DNA from: Victivallales bacterium
GTDB taxonomy: Bacteria > Verrucomicrobiota > Lentisphaeria > Oligosphaerales > Oligosphaeraceae
Assembly (NCBI GenBank): GCA_017554445.1
Contig: JAFZIJ010000110.1
Coordinates: 1-61,274, forward strand
DNA: 61,274 nucleotides
Reading direction: 5' to 3'
Position numbers and translations under genes: made by a program. Each line of letters starts with the position of its first letter. The first letter of the stretch is position 1. The notes below the pieces were generated by a model, which saw only the letters and a list, made by a program, of their open reading frames with translations, was not told where the DNA came from and made no database searches. Of this stretch, positions 43,790-52,741 are shown in pieces.

Positions 43790-44248
43790 ATGAGAAGAAG
43801 CAGCGAAGATACTCTGGAAACGCCGATCACGCAGATGATCGACATCGTTTTCCTGCTCATCATCTTCTTCGTCGTCACGGCCTCCGTCGATAAAGACTTG
43901 GTGGACGACACCATCAGTCTTGCGCAGGCCAAGAACACGAACGCGGAGACGACAGCCAAAAAGCTCTCCGTCACGATCAATATGAAAATGGCGCGTGACT
44001 CGCAGGGCCGCAAGGTCATGCTCGGAGGACGCCCTAAGATCCTCTATAACATCGCGTTGCAGGAAAAGAGCCTCGATGGCATCCGCCAAGCCCTGCAAAC
44101 CGTTAAAAACGATACGGGAAATTTCGTCCCTGTCCTTATCCGCGTTGATAAGGACGTGGAATACCGCTACATAGACGAACTTCTCGCGAAAGCCGTCGCG
44201 CGGGTGGGCTTCACGAAAGTCTCCATCGTCGCCATTGGAAACGAATAG
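43790..44248 (+). CDS. exbD: Biopolymer transport protein ExbD (first copy)
   Basis: 152 residues. One N-terminal transmembrane helix carries the proton-binding Asp18 in QMIDIVFLLIIFFVVT, followed by a periplasmic domain. It is longer than the second copy because of an insert (about 45-75, MKMARDSQGRKVMLGGRP). The ribosome-binding site is AAAAGGAA. It lies 11 bp before the second exbD; two different ExbDs imply a heterodimer in the channel. Confidence 0.93.
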   Translation: MRRSSEDTLETPITQMIDIVFLLIIFFVVTASVDKDLVDDTISLAQAKNTNAETTAKKLSVTINMKMARDSQGRKVMLGGRPKILYNIALQEKSLDGIRQALQTVKNDTGNFVPVLIRVDKDVEYRYIDELLAKAVARVGFTKVSIVAIGNE

Positions 44249-44259
44249 AGAGGAGTATC

Positions 44260-44658
44260 ATGCGCGTCAAGAAAACAGAAACACTGGCGGTTCCGATGTC
44301 GTCGATGATCGACATCGTCTTCCTGTTGCTCATCTACTTCATCGTCACGATGGAGGATGAGATTCCGGAGGCCCACCTTTCCATCAACCTTCCGTCTCCA
44401 GGCTCCAAGAAGGAGAACGACTCGCAACCGAAACTCCTTGAGCTCCAAGTCTATAAGAATGAACTCCGCCTGCGCGGCAAGCTGATGTCGTATGATGAAA
44501 TCGACAGTTTCTTCAAACGATTCGGCAACATGGACAAAGACACCACCGTCATGGTGCAGGTCTCGCAACATGCCCGTGCGCAGGATCTTGTCACTGCACT
44601 TGACCTTTGCCGCAAACACGGCTTCAACAACCTCAACGTCCTTTCCATCAACGACTGA
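44260..44658 (+). CDS. exbD: Biopolymer transport protein ExbD (second copy)
   Basis: 132 residues with the same transmembrane motif (SMIDIVFLLLIYFIVT, Asp18) and a compact periplasmic domain. GAGAGGAG precedes the ATG. It differs substantially from the first copy outside the helix, so this is an old paralogy rather than a recent duplication. It is followed after 22 bp by the TonB-like gene. Confidence 0.93.
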   Translation: MRVKKTETLAVPMSSMIDIVFLLLIYFIVTMEDEIPEAHLSINLPSPGSKKENDSQPKLLELQVYKNELRLRGKLMSYDEIDSFFKRFGNMDKDTTVMVQVSQHARAQDLVTALDLCRKHGFNNLNVLSIND

Positions 44659-44680
44659 TTAATCCACAGGATATCCGATT

Positions 44681-46246
44681 ATGTCACAGGAAAATCTCGC
44701 CATGGTATTGGCGGCTTACCAGCGCCGCAAGAATCTAGAGAACATGGTCGCGCCATTGGTTTCCATCTGCATCCATGTCCTTGTCGCTCTGGGACTTCTG
44801 CTATTCTACAAGCCTGCCGTGCCGCAGGATGCCTCGCCTGTCGTGGAAGTCAAGATGCAGGAGGAGGAAGTCAAGGAGATTGAAGACGAAAAGGTTCTGG
44901 AGGAACTTGACAAGTTGGAGCAGCAGGCGGACGAACAGCCTGTGCCGCAGACGGATATTCCGGAAGTCGTCGCCGAACAAGTCGCCGAAATTTCCGAAGA
45001 TTTCGGCGATCCGGATCTTTCCAATACGAATGACGAAGCCATGGATTTCTCCGACGCGCTAGACATCAAGGCCAATGACACGCCGCTCAAGATTTCCGCT
45101 CTCTACGAAGGGCGCTCCACCATCGGCCGCATGAACGCCCTCAAGAAGGCGGGCGGCAATCAGAAGACCGAAAGCGCCGTGCTTCGCGCCCTCCGCTGGC
45201 TCAAGAAGACGCAGAACGAAAATGGTTCATGGACGGCTGACAAGAGTTATCTAGACGCCATCACAGGGCTTTGCCTTCTCGCCTATCTCGCTCATGGCGA
45301 GACACCTACATCCGAAGAATTTGGCGTCACTGTCCAGAAATCCATGCAGTATTTGGCTGACCGTGTCAACGCCAAAGCCCTGCCGTACGGAACGAATGAT
45401 GAAAAGAGGCATTATCCATATGTCAACGGCATCGTCGCCTATGCCTTGGCGGAAGCCTATGGCATGACGAAGATTCCATTTCTCAGGCCGCCAATGGAGT
45501 CCGCTCTCCAAGTCGTCATAGATGGTCAGCAGACAGGTGGCGGATATGACTACGATTACAAGCAGGGGCCTCGTTGGGATCTTTCCATTGCCTGCTGGCA
45601 GTATCAGGCCATGAAGGCCGGTTTCGTCGCCGGAGCGAATGTGAAGGATTTGTCTAAAGGCATGGAAAAAGGCGTGTCTTTCATCAGAAATATAAATTTC
45701 ACAAAGCCACATTCTGAAACAAATCCCCCGTTCAGATATGATTCTAGTCTAAGAACTTCCAAATCCGACGGCATGCAAGGCGCTGCTGTCCTCTGCCTGC
45801 AGCTTTTAGGCGAAGGCAACTGCCCGGAGGCCAAGGCCGGCATTGATTTCATCGACAAGATCGTCAATAACAGCAAGCATTCCAACGACTCACGCGTCCA
45901 ATGGCGTGATGACATGTGGACGACGCCTGGCCTGTATGCCAATCCCATGTATTATTGGTATTACTGCACGCAGGCCATGTTCCACGCGGGGCAGCGCCCA
46001 TGGAAGGAATGGAACGAGCATTTCTCGCAGATGTGCATCGCAAAGCAGAATCCGGAAGGCTACTGGAGCAGCCCAGGAGCCACCAAGCAACATCCGATCG
46101 ACAAATGGTACACGACCGCCCTCTGCGCGCTTTCGTTGCAGGTCTATTACCGCTATCTGCCGACATACAAGATGCCCAAACAGGCCGTCAAAGTCGAGAA
46201 GACCACGATGGAATCTCTCGACGACGATCTTGGGTTGGAGCTGTAA
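44681..46246 (+). CDS. TonB-like membrane anchor fused to a terpene-cyclase-like QW-repeat toroid
   Basis: 521 residues. Layout: a short cytoplasmic N-terminus; one transmembrane helix (about 23-43, APLVSICIHVLVALGLLLFY); an acidic Pro/Glu-rich periplasmic linker (46-130); a GRSTIGRMNALKKAGG segment (144-159); then an alpha/alpha toroid to the end. The toroid has a textbook QW motif (ALRWLKKTQNENGSW, 170-184), a second one near the C-terminus (QNPEGYW) and a GQQTGGGYDYD variant between. The DxDD acid motif of squalene-hopene cyclases is absent, so cyclase activity is unlikely. N-terminally it resembles TonB/TolA, but the usual TonB C-terminal domain is replaced by the toroid. The position after ExbB-ExbD-ExbD indicates that it is the energised arm. 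Similar fusions are common in PVC genomes, but their role is not established. Confidence 0.82.
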   Translation: MSQENLAMVLAAYQRRKNLENMVAPLVSICIHVLVALGLLLFYKPAVPQDASPVVEVKMQEEEVKEIEDEKVLEELDKLEQQADEQPVPQTDIPEVVAEQVAEISEDFGDPDLSNTNDEAMDFSDALDIKANDTPLKISALYEGRSTIGRMNALKKAGGNQKTESAVLRALRWLKKTQNENGSWTADKSYLDAITGLCLLAYLAHGETPTSEEFGVTVQKSMQYLADRVNAKALPYGTNDEKRHYPYVNGIVAYALAEAYGMTKIPFLRPPMESALQVVIDGQQTGGGYDYDYKQGPRWDLSIACWQYQAMKAGFVAGANVKDLSKGMEKGVSFIRNINFTKPHSETNPPFRYDSSLRTSKSDGMQGAAVLCLQLLGEGNCPEAKAGIDFIDKIVNNSKHSNDSRVQWRDDMWTTPGLYANPMYYWYYCTQAMFHAGQRPWKEWNEHFSQMCIAKQNPEGYWSSPGATKQHPIDKWYTTALCALSLQVYYRYLPTYKMPKQAVKVEKTTMESLDDDLGLEL

Positions 46247-46248
46247 AA

Positions 46249-46378
46249 TTTTTCTAGAAGGCTAGTATTCTAGAAGGCTAGTATTCTAGAATACTAGTAA
46301 GCAGCCATAAACCTTAAGCCAGTGGCCATAAGCCTTAAGCCATTGGCTATAAGCGGCTTAAGGCGAATGCCTTAAGCC
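46249..46378. repeat. Palindrome-rich 9/18-bp and 7-bp arrays between convergent genes
   Basis: Two and a half copies of an 18-bp unit (TCTAGAAGG CTAGTATTC) end in a 20-bp perfect palindrome centred on TTCTAGAA (46278-46297). GCCTTAAGCC/GGCTTAAGGC inverted repeats (46332-46364) and heptamer-like TAAGCC words follow. It may serve as a bidirectional transcription end; no T-tract is seen. Confidence 0.75.
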
Positions 46379-49300
46379 TTCAAGGCGTCTTTCACCAGCT
46401 TCAGAATATCCAGATAGACCTTCTGTTTCGGCGCGACGCCGTTGTCATGGGCGAATTTCGCGAAGAAGTCGTCTTCCTGCTTCGCGCCGCCCAGAACTGT
46501 CTTGCAAACATCTTCCATCTTCTTCAAGATGGCTTTCGCCTCTTTGGCACGGCCGAGCTCTTTCAACGCAAGTGCTTGGTAATACGGAACCGCCGCAAGG
46601 CAGAGACGCGTATTGGCGGTCGGTTCGATCATATCCGCGACGGCCAGTTCGAACTCTTCCTGCGCCTTTTTCGGCTTGTTGGAGAGCTGCCATGTCTTGC
46701 CGATGAGATAATGCGTCATGCGGCAACGGACGTCGCGATAGGGACGGCCGACGCCGAGATTGACGGGATACAGCAACGCCGCTTCGAAATCCTTGCGTGC
46801 CTTCGCTCCCGTGCCTTTTTCCAGTTCGCGTTTGCCGCGTTCCAGATGCGCTTCCGCGTAGGCATCGTGGACGATGACTTCATTGCCTTCCCAGACATAG
46901 AAACGACGGTCGCCGATGAGTTCCAACGCCTTATCGTATTCGCCTTCACGGTTCAGAAGGACGATTTCACGCAGCAGCACGTCGTCGCGCATATCGACGA
47001 CATTCTGGCGTTCCTTCAAGAAGGCAAGACGGGTGGCGGCGCTTTCGTTCTGCGACTCCATCAGTTTGTCGTATTCGCGGACGAAAATCGGATTGTTCGG
47101 TTCGAATTTGATTGCCTTGAGGAGCATTTCTTTCGCTTCGTCCAGACGTTTCGCGCGGTCGTATTCATGGCCGAGGCAATAGTAGAGGTTGCCGAGCTTC
47201 GAACCGTCCTTCGCGGCCTGTTCCCAGCAGGCGAACGCCTCATCCTTTCGTTCGTAGTAGCGCATGAGGCAACCCAGCAAGTAGTTGGCCTGGAAGTCTT
47301 TGGGATCGGCCTTCAATGCCGCTTTCAAGACCTGTTCGGTCTCCCAGCGGAACGGGAAGCAATAGGCGGACGACAAGCCATGCGCATGTTTCCATGTCGT
47401 TTTCGCTTCCGTCTCATAGCCCTGCTTCCACTGGCAGTAGCCGCGATAGTAGTAAACCAGCGGATTGAACGTGTTCAGCGGTTCCAGCTGCGCGAGAGCC
47501 GCCTGCCACTGATGGGCGCGGATGGCCGCCGCCGCATTTTCCAACGCGATGTTGGCGGGTTCGCAATGCTTGTAACCATCGTTGTGCCACACGCCTGCCA
47601 GAATATCTTTCAGTAGCGCGGCCGCTTCCTGCGGGGCTTTTTCAAGCATGGCGGCGGCTTCCGCCTTGCGGTCCAAGGCCATCAGCAGTTCCGCCAGCGA
47701 CAACGCCGCAGCGGCCGCCTGGCCCGGATACCACAACGCCTTCTTCAGCATATCTTCCGCTTCGTCGAACTTGTCCTGCGCCTTCAGCGCGACGCCCAAT
47801 TCGTAGTAGGCGGCACCGTCCTGCGGCGTCGTGTTATTGTATTCCGCGCGTGCAAGTGCCTTGCGGAAATGCGCTTCCGCATCCGCCCACAGGCCGCGCT
47901 TCGCCAAACGGACGCCAACCGCGATGTTCGTACGATAGTCGTTCGGATCGCGCTTCAACGCCTCCGCATAGTACGGATCCGACGCAATCACCGAATTATG
48001 GAACTGCTCCAACCGCTGTCCGGCCAGATACAGCTCTTCAATCGTTTTGAATTCCGCAGGCTTCGGCGGCGGAACGGTCAGCGTCGGCATCGGGCGTTCC
48101 GGATACTTATGATGGTAATAGGTAAAGATCAAGCGGTCTTCCGCCGTCCACAGCGTCACGGTTACCTCTTCCGCTGCAACGCCTTCTATCGTGTAGGAGA
48201 ACGGTTGATCGGGAGCCAGTGTGGCCGTCAGTTTCTCGCATTTGTCTGCCGCTTTGATTTCAATTTTGGCGTCTTCAAACAGCTTGGTGGCGATGAAGGA
48301 AACGCGCAAATCCTTGCCAGTCTGGACGTTGACCGCCGCTTCCGGCGTCGCGTGGTTGAAGCCGCCCAAATTGTGGACAGGGAAGAAATACTGCTTCGAA
48401 TGTTTCACTTCGCCCGGCTGCAGCCATGTGTAGTCAGGCTGATTGTCGGAATACGAACCCGCCATCAGTTCGAGATACGGGCCATTGTCGTCCGTCAGAA
48501 TCTGATCCCACACACGCGCCGTCTCATTGTTGCCCCACAGGAAGAATTTCTTTCCTTCCGCCATGTGGCGATCCGCCCAAATCACGACGCCGGCGTCCTT
48601 TCCGTGATCGTAGCCGCCGAAGAAATTCTCCTTCGACTTGCCGCAGAAGAACGATGCGGGCGCGGGATGGACCTTCCACCAGCTCAAATCCGCATGGTCG
48701 AAATGGATGCCTTTGTACGTCCCGTTGAATTTCGGCCATGGGCATGCCTCATCCTTCGCGTGGTGGATGGCGTAATACACATCCGGCGGGAAAATCACTT
48801 GATACTGTTCGTTCGCATGGACGGCCGCGTTCGCCCAGTAGAGGAACGACTGCGGCAGTTCGCCATCGTTGCGGAACGTCAGATTCACTTCCAGACAAGA
48901 CGTGTCCGGTTTGAGGCAGAGGCCGACTTCCGACCGCATGCGATGGCGTTTCTCCGTCTCCGCGATCCACACCATGGCGGAACCGTCCGCACAACGTTCG
49001 ATACGATAATCGGCAGGCATAAATGTCGTCGTCCGATGATGATGCGGGAAATTCCACTCTACGCCGCCGGACATCCATGCGCCCAACACACCGATCAGCG
49101 CGGGCTTCACGACATCCTGCCGATAGAAGAAATCATAGTTGTTTGTCTTGTCCAATGCGCGCACGATGCGACCGCCCAGATCCGGCAGAATTTCATAGCG
49201 GACGTATTCGTTTTCCATGACGAGGCATTTCCATTTGCGGGGCGCCTTGTCTGCCGTCAATTTGTCCTGCAGCGGATACGGATAGACATGGCCCTGCGCG

Positions 49301-49404
49301 CCTTGGTTGCCGCGGCCTTCATAGAAGATCGGCACGGTCGGGCTGGCCCCTATGCCGTACGTATCCAACATTTTCCACGTTTCCGTTAAACTGGTGGTCT
49401 TCAT
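46372..49404 (-). CDS. DUF5107 domain plus TPR protein
   Basis: 1010 residues, no signal peptide, so probably cytosolic. Residues about 1-400 form a galactose-mutarotase-like beta-sandwich (DUF5107: NEYVRYEILPDLGGRIVRALD, GGVEWNFPHHH, PQSFLYWANAAV). From about 430 to the end there are at least ten TPR-like helix pairs. Such proteins accompany sugar-catabolic and glycoside hydrolase genes in Bacteroidota and PVC genomes; the catalytic status of the mutarotase-like domain is unknown. AAGGAAAT precedes the ATG. It is 66 bp downstream of the GH78-like gene with the same direction. Confidence 0.82.
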   Translation of the reverse strand: MKTTSLTETWKMLDTYGIGASPTVPIFYEGRGNQGAQGHVYPYPLQDKLTADKAPRKWKCLVMENEYVRYEILPDLGGRIVRALDKTNNYDFFYRQDVVKPALIGVLGAWMSGGVEWNFPHHHRTTTFMPADYRIERCADGSAMVWIAETEKRHRMRSEVGLCLKPDTSCLEVNLTFRNDGELPQSFLYWANAAVHANEQYQVIFPPDVYYAIHHAKDEACPWPKFNGTYKGIHFDHADLSWWKVHPAPASFFCGKSKENFFGGYDHGKDAGVVIWADRHMAEGKKFFLWGNNETARVWDQILTDDNGPYLELMAGSYSDNQPDYTWLQPGEVKHSKQYFFPVHNLGGFNHATPEAAVNVQTGKDLRVSFIATKLFEDAKIEIKAADKCEKLTATLAPDQPFSYTIEGVAAEEVTVTLWTAEDRLIFTYYHHKYPERPMPTLTVPPPKPAEFKTIEELYLAGQRLEQFHNSVIASDPYYAEALKRDPNDYRTNIAVGVRLAKRGLWADAEAHFRKALARAEYNNTTPQDGAAYYELGVALKAQDKFDEAEDMLKKALWYPGQAAAAALSLAELLMALDRKAEAAAMLEKAPQEAAALLKDILAGVWHNDGYKHCEPANIALENAAAAIRAHQWQAALAQLEPLNTFNPLVYYYRGYCQWKQGYETEAKTTWKHAHGLSSAYCFPFRWETEQVLKAALKADPKDFQANYLLGCLMRYYERKDEAFACWEQAAKDGSKLGNLYYCLGHEYDRAKRLDEAKEMLLKAIKFEPNNPIFVREYDKLMESQNESAATRLAFLKERQNVVDMRDDVLLREIVLLNREGEYDKALELIGDRRFYVWEGNEVIVHDAYAEAHLERGKRELEKGTGAKARKDFEAALLYPVNLGVGRPYRDVRCRMTHYLIGKTWQLSNKPKKAQEEFELAVADMIEPTANTRLCLAAVPYYQALALKELGRAKEAKAILKKMEDVCKTVLGGAKQEDDFFAKFAHDNGVAPKQKVYLDILKLVKDALKA

Positions 49405-49422
49405 ATATTTCCTTGGTGTTAA

Positions 49423-49455
49423 GGGACTAAAGGGACAAAAGGGGCAAAAGGGACT
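49423..49455. repeat. 9-bp array (GGGACAAAA)
   Basis: Three to four copies of GGGACAAAA variants between the GH78-like and DUF5107 genes; same word class as 6918-7007. Confidence 0.7.
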
Positions 49456-49470
49456 GGCCTCAGCAGTGAT

Positions 49471-51066
49471 TTATTCCGTGATGCAGGTGATTTCCTTCGG
49501 GGCTTTCACGACGGGCTTCTCGCCCTTCACGGCTTCGATTTCAATCTTGCCGTAGGGCGTCGGATAACTGCCGCGAACGAAATCCAGATCCACAAGATTC
49601 GGTTTTACAATGATTTTCCGGCAGCCGGGCTCCACAACGCGCACACCGAGAATCTTCTCCGACAGCCATGCGGCGGGGCCACCCGCCCAGCCATGGCACA
49701 AACTGTGGCGCAGGCCGATGTAACAGTATTTGCCGAAATCCGCATGCAGATCTTTCTTGCCCGGAATTGGCGGTTCGTCGATACGGTTGGAGTTCGCGAT
49801 CCAATCCAGATCGAAATCTTCCCAGAACGTTGTCGCGCCATGGGAAAGCATTGCGCCCCAATACTTTCTGATGACGTTCAAGGCACTCGCCTCCGGCTGT
49901 GCCAACAGCATGTAGTAGCCGAAGAACGTGCTCACGCCGCGTGTCGCGTCTGTTGTGAGGACCTTCGAGCAGTCGGTGATGCCACCGAGCTTCAGCATCG
50001 CGGCAGCTGTCTTGTAACCGAGCGAATCCGGAACGACCTTCTTCAACCAGTCCAGACGCTCAAGAGAGAGCTTCATCGTGTCGTATTCGCCAAGTGCGTC
50101 GCACAGGACGGCGGCGCGTTCGAACATCATCGCGAACAAGCCGCGACCACCCGCCTGCTGGACATCTTTGTTGTCGTTCGTCGGCCAATCGAGGAAGCAC
50201 CAGTTTCCTTTCGTATCGAATTTGCCGTCCTCTGTCACCATCTCGCTGAAATGGCGGATCAAAACGACCAGATAGTCCTTTTGCGACTTCAGATATTCCA
50301 GATCACCCGTATGCATGAAGTAGTCGTATTGGTTGACGACCCACCATGACGAATACGTGATGATACCGTTCATGTAGTGCGGCAGCGGCGTGTGGTCGCG
50401 GAGGAAATCAAGGCTTTTCGGAATTAGACTCACGTCCGAGAAGGTGGAAAGGATCACGCGGATTTCCGGATTCAGGTCGCCAAGCCATACGAGGCGGTCC
50501 CGTTTGATGCCGTCGTAGATGTAGTCCTGCATGTTCAGCTGGACGGTATAAACGCCAGTTTCCCATATTTTGTTAAGCAACGGGTCACTGCTTTCAAATG
50601 AACCCGCGCGCTCCAAATCGCGATAGAGGGCGACGGCGATGACATTGATGAGATTCAGCTGATCCGCCAGGATGTCGATTCGCACGAAACGGAAGCCCGT
50701 GCAGCCGTATTCCATCATGCCCATCATGGGGACTTCCAGTTCCGCGTCATGGATTGAATGATCTTGGTTCGGCGTCTGCATCGCTTCGCTGACCGATTCG
50801 CCGAAACGGACGCGCACTTTGCCGCGACCGCCGCCGCCTGTCACGATGCGGATGCCGCCATGCAGTTCCAGGCCGAAGTCCAGCAGGATGTAGGCGCCTT
50901 TCTTCACGGTGACTTGATCCGCGTCCGTCAACGTGTTCAGGCTTTGGATGGCCTGCCGCCCGATGAAAAATTCCGGCTTGGAAAAACCTTCGCTCAGCAC
51001 GGTCCGCACGGCCGGCAGATATTCACGCACACGATCGTCCCGAATTGCCTGTTTGTACAAAGTCAT
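49471..51066 (-). CDS. GH78-like alpha-L-rhamnosidase, six-hairpin catalytic region
   Basis: 531 residues with no signal peptide. A beta-sandwich (about 55-150, LDFGLELHGGIRI and VRFGESVSE) precedes an (alpha/alpha)6 barrel. The GH78 catalytic-region signature DGIKRDRLVWLGDL is present at about 184-197. A late Glu is seen in GATTFWEDFD, and the C-terminal GKIEIEAVKG strand is typical. It is shorter than most GH78 enzymes and lacks their extra N-terminal sandwich domains. Cytosolic location suggests that it acts on imported rhamnosides. AAAGGACAAG precedes the start. It forms an operon with the DUF5107/TPR gene. Confidence 0.83.
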   Translation of the reverse strand: MTLYKQAIRDDRVREYLPAVRTVLSEGFSKPEFFIGRQAIQSLNTLTDADQVTVKKGAYILLDFGLELHGGIRIVTGGGGRGKVRVRFGESVSEAMQTPNQDHSIHDAELEVPMMGMMEYGCTGFRFVRIDILADQLNLINVIAVALYRDLERAGSFESSDPLLNKIWETGVYTVQLNMQDYIYDGIKRDRLVWLGDLNPEIRVILSTFSDVSLIPKSLDFLRDHTPLPHYMNGIITYSSWWVVNQYDYFMHTGDLEYLKSQKDYLVVLIRHFSEMVTEDGKFDTKGNWCFLDWPTNDNKDVQQAGGRGLFAMMFERAAVLCDALGEYDTMKLSLERLDWLKKVVPDSLGYKTAAAMLKLGGITDCSKVLTTDATRGVSTFFGYYMLLAQPEASALNVIRKYWGAMLSHGATTFWEDFDLDWIANSNRIDEPPIPGKKDLHADFGKYCYIGLRHSLCHGWAGGPAAWLSEKILGVRVVEPGCRKIIVKPNLVDLDFVRGSYPTPYGKIEIEAVKGEKPVVKAPKEITCITE

Positions 51067-51132
51067 CGCTTGTCCTTTGGTTCATTACTTCCATTTCAAT
51101 CTTTCAAACCACTAAACAGTAAATATAATCTT

Positions 51133-51290
51133 GAACCACGAATAAACACCAATGCACACGAATTTTTTTCACGAATGCCTCGCCGCCGGAGGCCATGTTG
51201 CTGATGATGCAATCTGAAAAATAGATCATAAATGCTCAAACATCAAGATGCCTCCGGCGGCTCGGCGGTTCGAATGCGCTTCGCGCGGAA
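51133..51290. repeat. Composite intergenic element (third copy)
   Basis: GAACCACGAATAAACACC and ATGCACACGAAT words, then a GCCTCGCCGCCGGAGGCC inverted repeat, then CCTCCGGCGGCTCGGCGG and CGCTTCGCGCGG. Order as at 9486 and 13313. No gene is seen in 51067-51345. Confidence 0.75.
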
Positions 51291-51345
51291 AAATGAAGAC
51301 ATGCGGAAAATTTTTTGTGAAAGGAGTTGTGTGAAGTGTTAATTG

Positions 51346-51744
51346 TTACAGTACAAGTCTTGTCCATTCCAGTATGGGATGCTTGAAATTCAAGATCAAA
51401 CCAACCTTACAACCCGTGATTTTCAGATAGTTAAGAATTTGCCCACGTTCAAGATCCGTGATTTTGTCAATGGTTTTCATGTCAATGACGATTGTACCAA
51501 ATGCAATCAAATCAGGAATGAACTCTCCGACTTTATGATTCTTATAGATAATATTGAAATTTCTCTGTTGCTCATATGGAATCTGCCGCGCCATGAACTC
51601 CACGCACAATGCATTTTCGTATGGTTTTTCTAGTAGCCCATGGCCTAATGTGTTCAGTACTTCAAAGGCACAACTGACGATAGTGTATACTTCTTCCTTA
51701 TACAATAAATCATTGTTATATTGAAGATTGATATTATTATTCAT
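51346..51744 (-). CDS. GxxExxY family protein (PD-(D/E)XK nuclease-like fold)
   Basis: 132 residues. The family-naming motif appears as GHGLLEKPYENAL (about 34-46), and the nuclease-like core follows (GEFIPDLIAFGTIVIDMKT with Asp, x, Lys). The biological role of the family is unknown; it is scattered and probably horizontally mobile. The gene is AT-rich compared with its neighbours. The start is surrounded by ATTATTATT-type sequence and has no Shine-Dalgarno. Confidence 0.82.
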   Translation of the reverse strand: MNNNINLQYNNDLLYKEEVYTIVSCAFEVLNTLGHGLLEKPYENALCVEFMARQIPYEQQRNFNIIYKNHKVGEFIPDLIAFGTIVIDMKTIDKITDLERGQILNYLKITGCKVGLILNFKHPILEWTRLVL

Positions 51745-51804
51745 AAATATTATTATTTTTGCTTTTTCAATAAATTGTACATAGCTCCCCTGCTACGCGA
51801 AGCG

Positions 51805-51957
51805 CCATGAATCCGCCGAGCCGCCGTCGGCTATTAAGATTTTCAGCAACCAATGTATCGTTTTCAATCAAAATCATCAACGTTGCGGTCGACGGCGGCT
51901 CGGCATTATTCGTGTCCATTGGTGTCCATTGGTGGTTCTTCTTTCGTGTCTATTGGC
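51805..51957. repeat. Composite intergenic element, inverted, overlapping a gene end
   Basis: On the plus strand CCGCCGAGCCGCCGTCGG and GACGGCGGCTCGGC flank an AT-rich core, then TTCGTGTCCATTGGTGTCC repeats follow: the mirror order of the other copies. The repeat words from 51909 to 51957 are translated as the last residues of the adjacent minus-strand gene. Confidence 0.75.
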
Positions 51958-52457
51958 GGTTTTTGACGGAAGCGGTTCGCGGTTACCACGACGTCGCTGC
52001 CATCCTTCACGGCGCCGCTTTCCGCCCAGTCCAAAAGGGTCCCGCCGCTGACCGGATAATACGGAGACACGATGAAGTTTCCTCCGTCTTCTCGGATGAC
52101 ACGGAACTCCTTGACTTTGAACCTCTTGCCTTCATGGATGTCCAGCATGGGCGTGTCCATCGACGGTGGAGTATCAAACAAATACAGCTTCTGGAAGACC
52201 TCTTCGCGGTCTTCCTCTGGAATCTCATACTCCTTCGTGAACGTTCCGTCCGACATCGCCAAGAGATGCGTCGGATAATTCAACGGCTTCTGCGGCCCCG
52301 TGATCGCCAACATCATCTGGCGTTCTTCATAGCCGAGACGGCCACGGGCAACCCGCTTCTCGCCTTTTTTCTCATCGTCATCGTTCTTGGGATGACCAAC
52401 TGTGACCGCTATTAATGGCTGTTTCTTTTTCTTTTGTTTTCCTTTTCCTTTTTCCAT
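51906..52457 (-). CDS. Conserved-looking hypothetical protein with repeat-derived C-terminus
   Basis: 183 residues, soluble, not recognised. It has a Lys-rich start (MEKGKGKQKKKKQ), a central region with HLLAMSDGTFTKEYEIPEED and a beta-rich part (FKVKEFRVIREDGGNFIVS). The last 17 residues (PPIDTKEEPPMDTNGHE) are encoded by the ACCAATGGACAC-type intergenic repeat, so the original stop was probably lost. AAGGAG lies 9 bp before the ATG, supporting real translation. Confidence 0.6.
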   Translation of the reverse strand: MEKGKGKQKKKKQPLIAVTVGHPKNDDDEKKGEKRVARGRLGYEERQMMLAITGPQKPLNYPTHLLAMSDGTFTKEYEIPEEDREEVFQKLYLFDTPPSMDTPMLDIHEGKRFKVKEFRVIREDGGNFIVSPYYPVSGGTLLDWAESGAVKDGSDVVVTANRFRQKPPIDTKEEPPMDTNGHE

Positions 52458-52589
52458 ACTTGCACTCCTTTTCTAGTCTTTCTCTCGCCTAATATCAAAT
52501 AAATATTCGTGGTAAAAATGACGGTGTTTCCCATAATATGCCCATAGAAAGGATAAATACAAGCTAAATTTGACAAATTTATGAATAAT

Positions 52590-52640
52590 CATAAAGAATC
52601 ATAATAAGTCATAATAAGTCATAGAAAGTCATCATGACTT
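52590..52640. repeat. 10-bp array of TCATA words
   Basis: TCAT recurs at 52590, 52600, 52610, 52620 and 52630, each followed by AA/AG-rich spacer. The rest of the 52458-52741 gap is AT-rich with no gene or clear promoter seen. A related array lies at 60059-60092. Confidence 0.75.
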
Positions 52641-52741
52641 TTCTATTGACGGGTATGGCGTTGTAGTCCATTCCAGCGGAAAATCTTCTAAAAACATTGA
52701 AAACCTTCCACTTGGGATGGATATTAATAAGGTATTCCATC

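Noticed and set aside
44681..46246. Squalene-hopene cyclase function
   Set aside because: Only the QW structural motifs are present; the DxDD catalytic motif is missing and the N-terminus is a TonB-like anchor.
47869..49389. Plus-strand reading frame of about 500 codons opposite the DUF5107/TPR gene
   Set aside because: Arg/Val-rich antisense product without recognisable features; the minus-strand gene is clearly the coding one.
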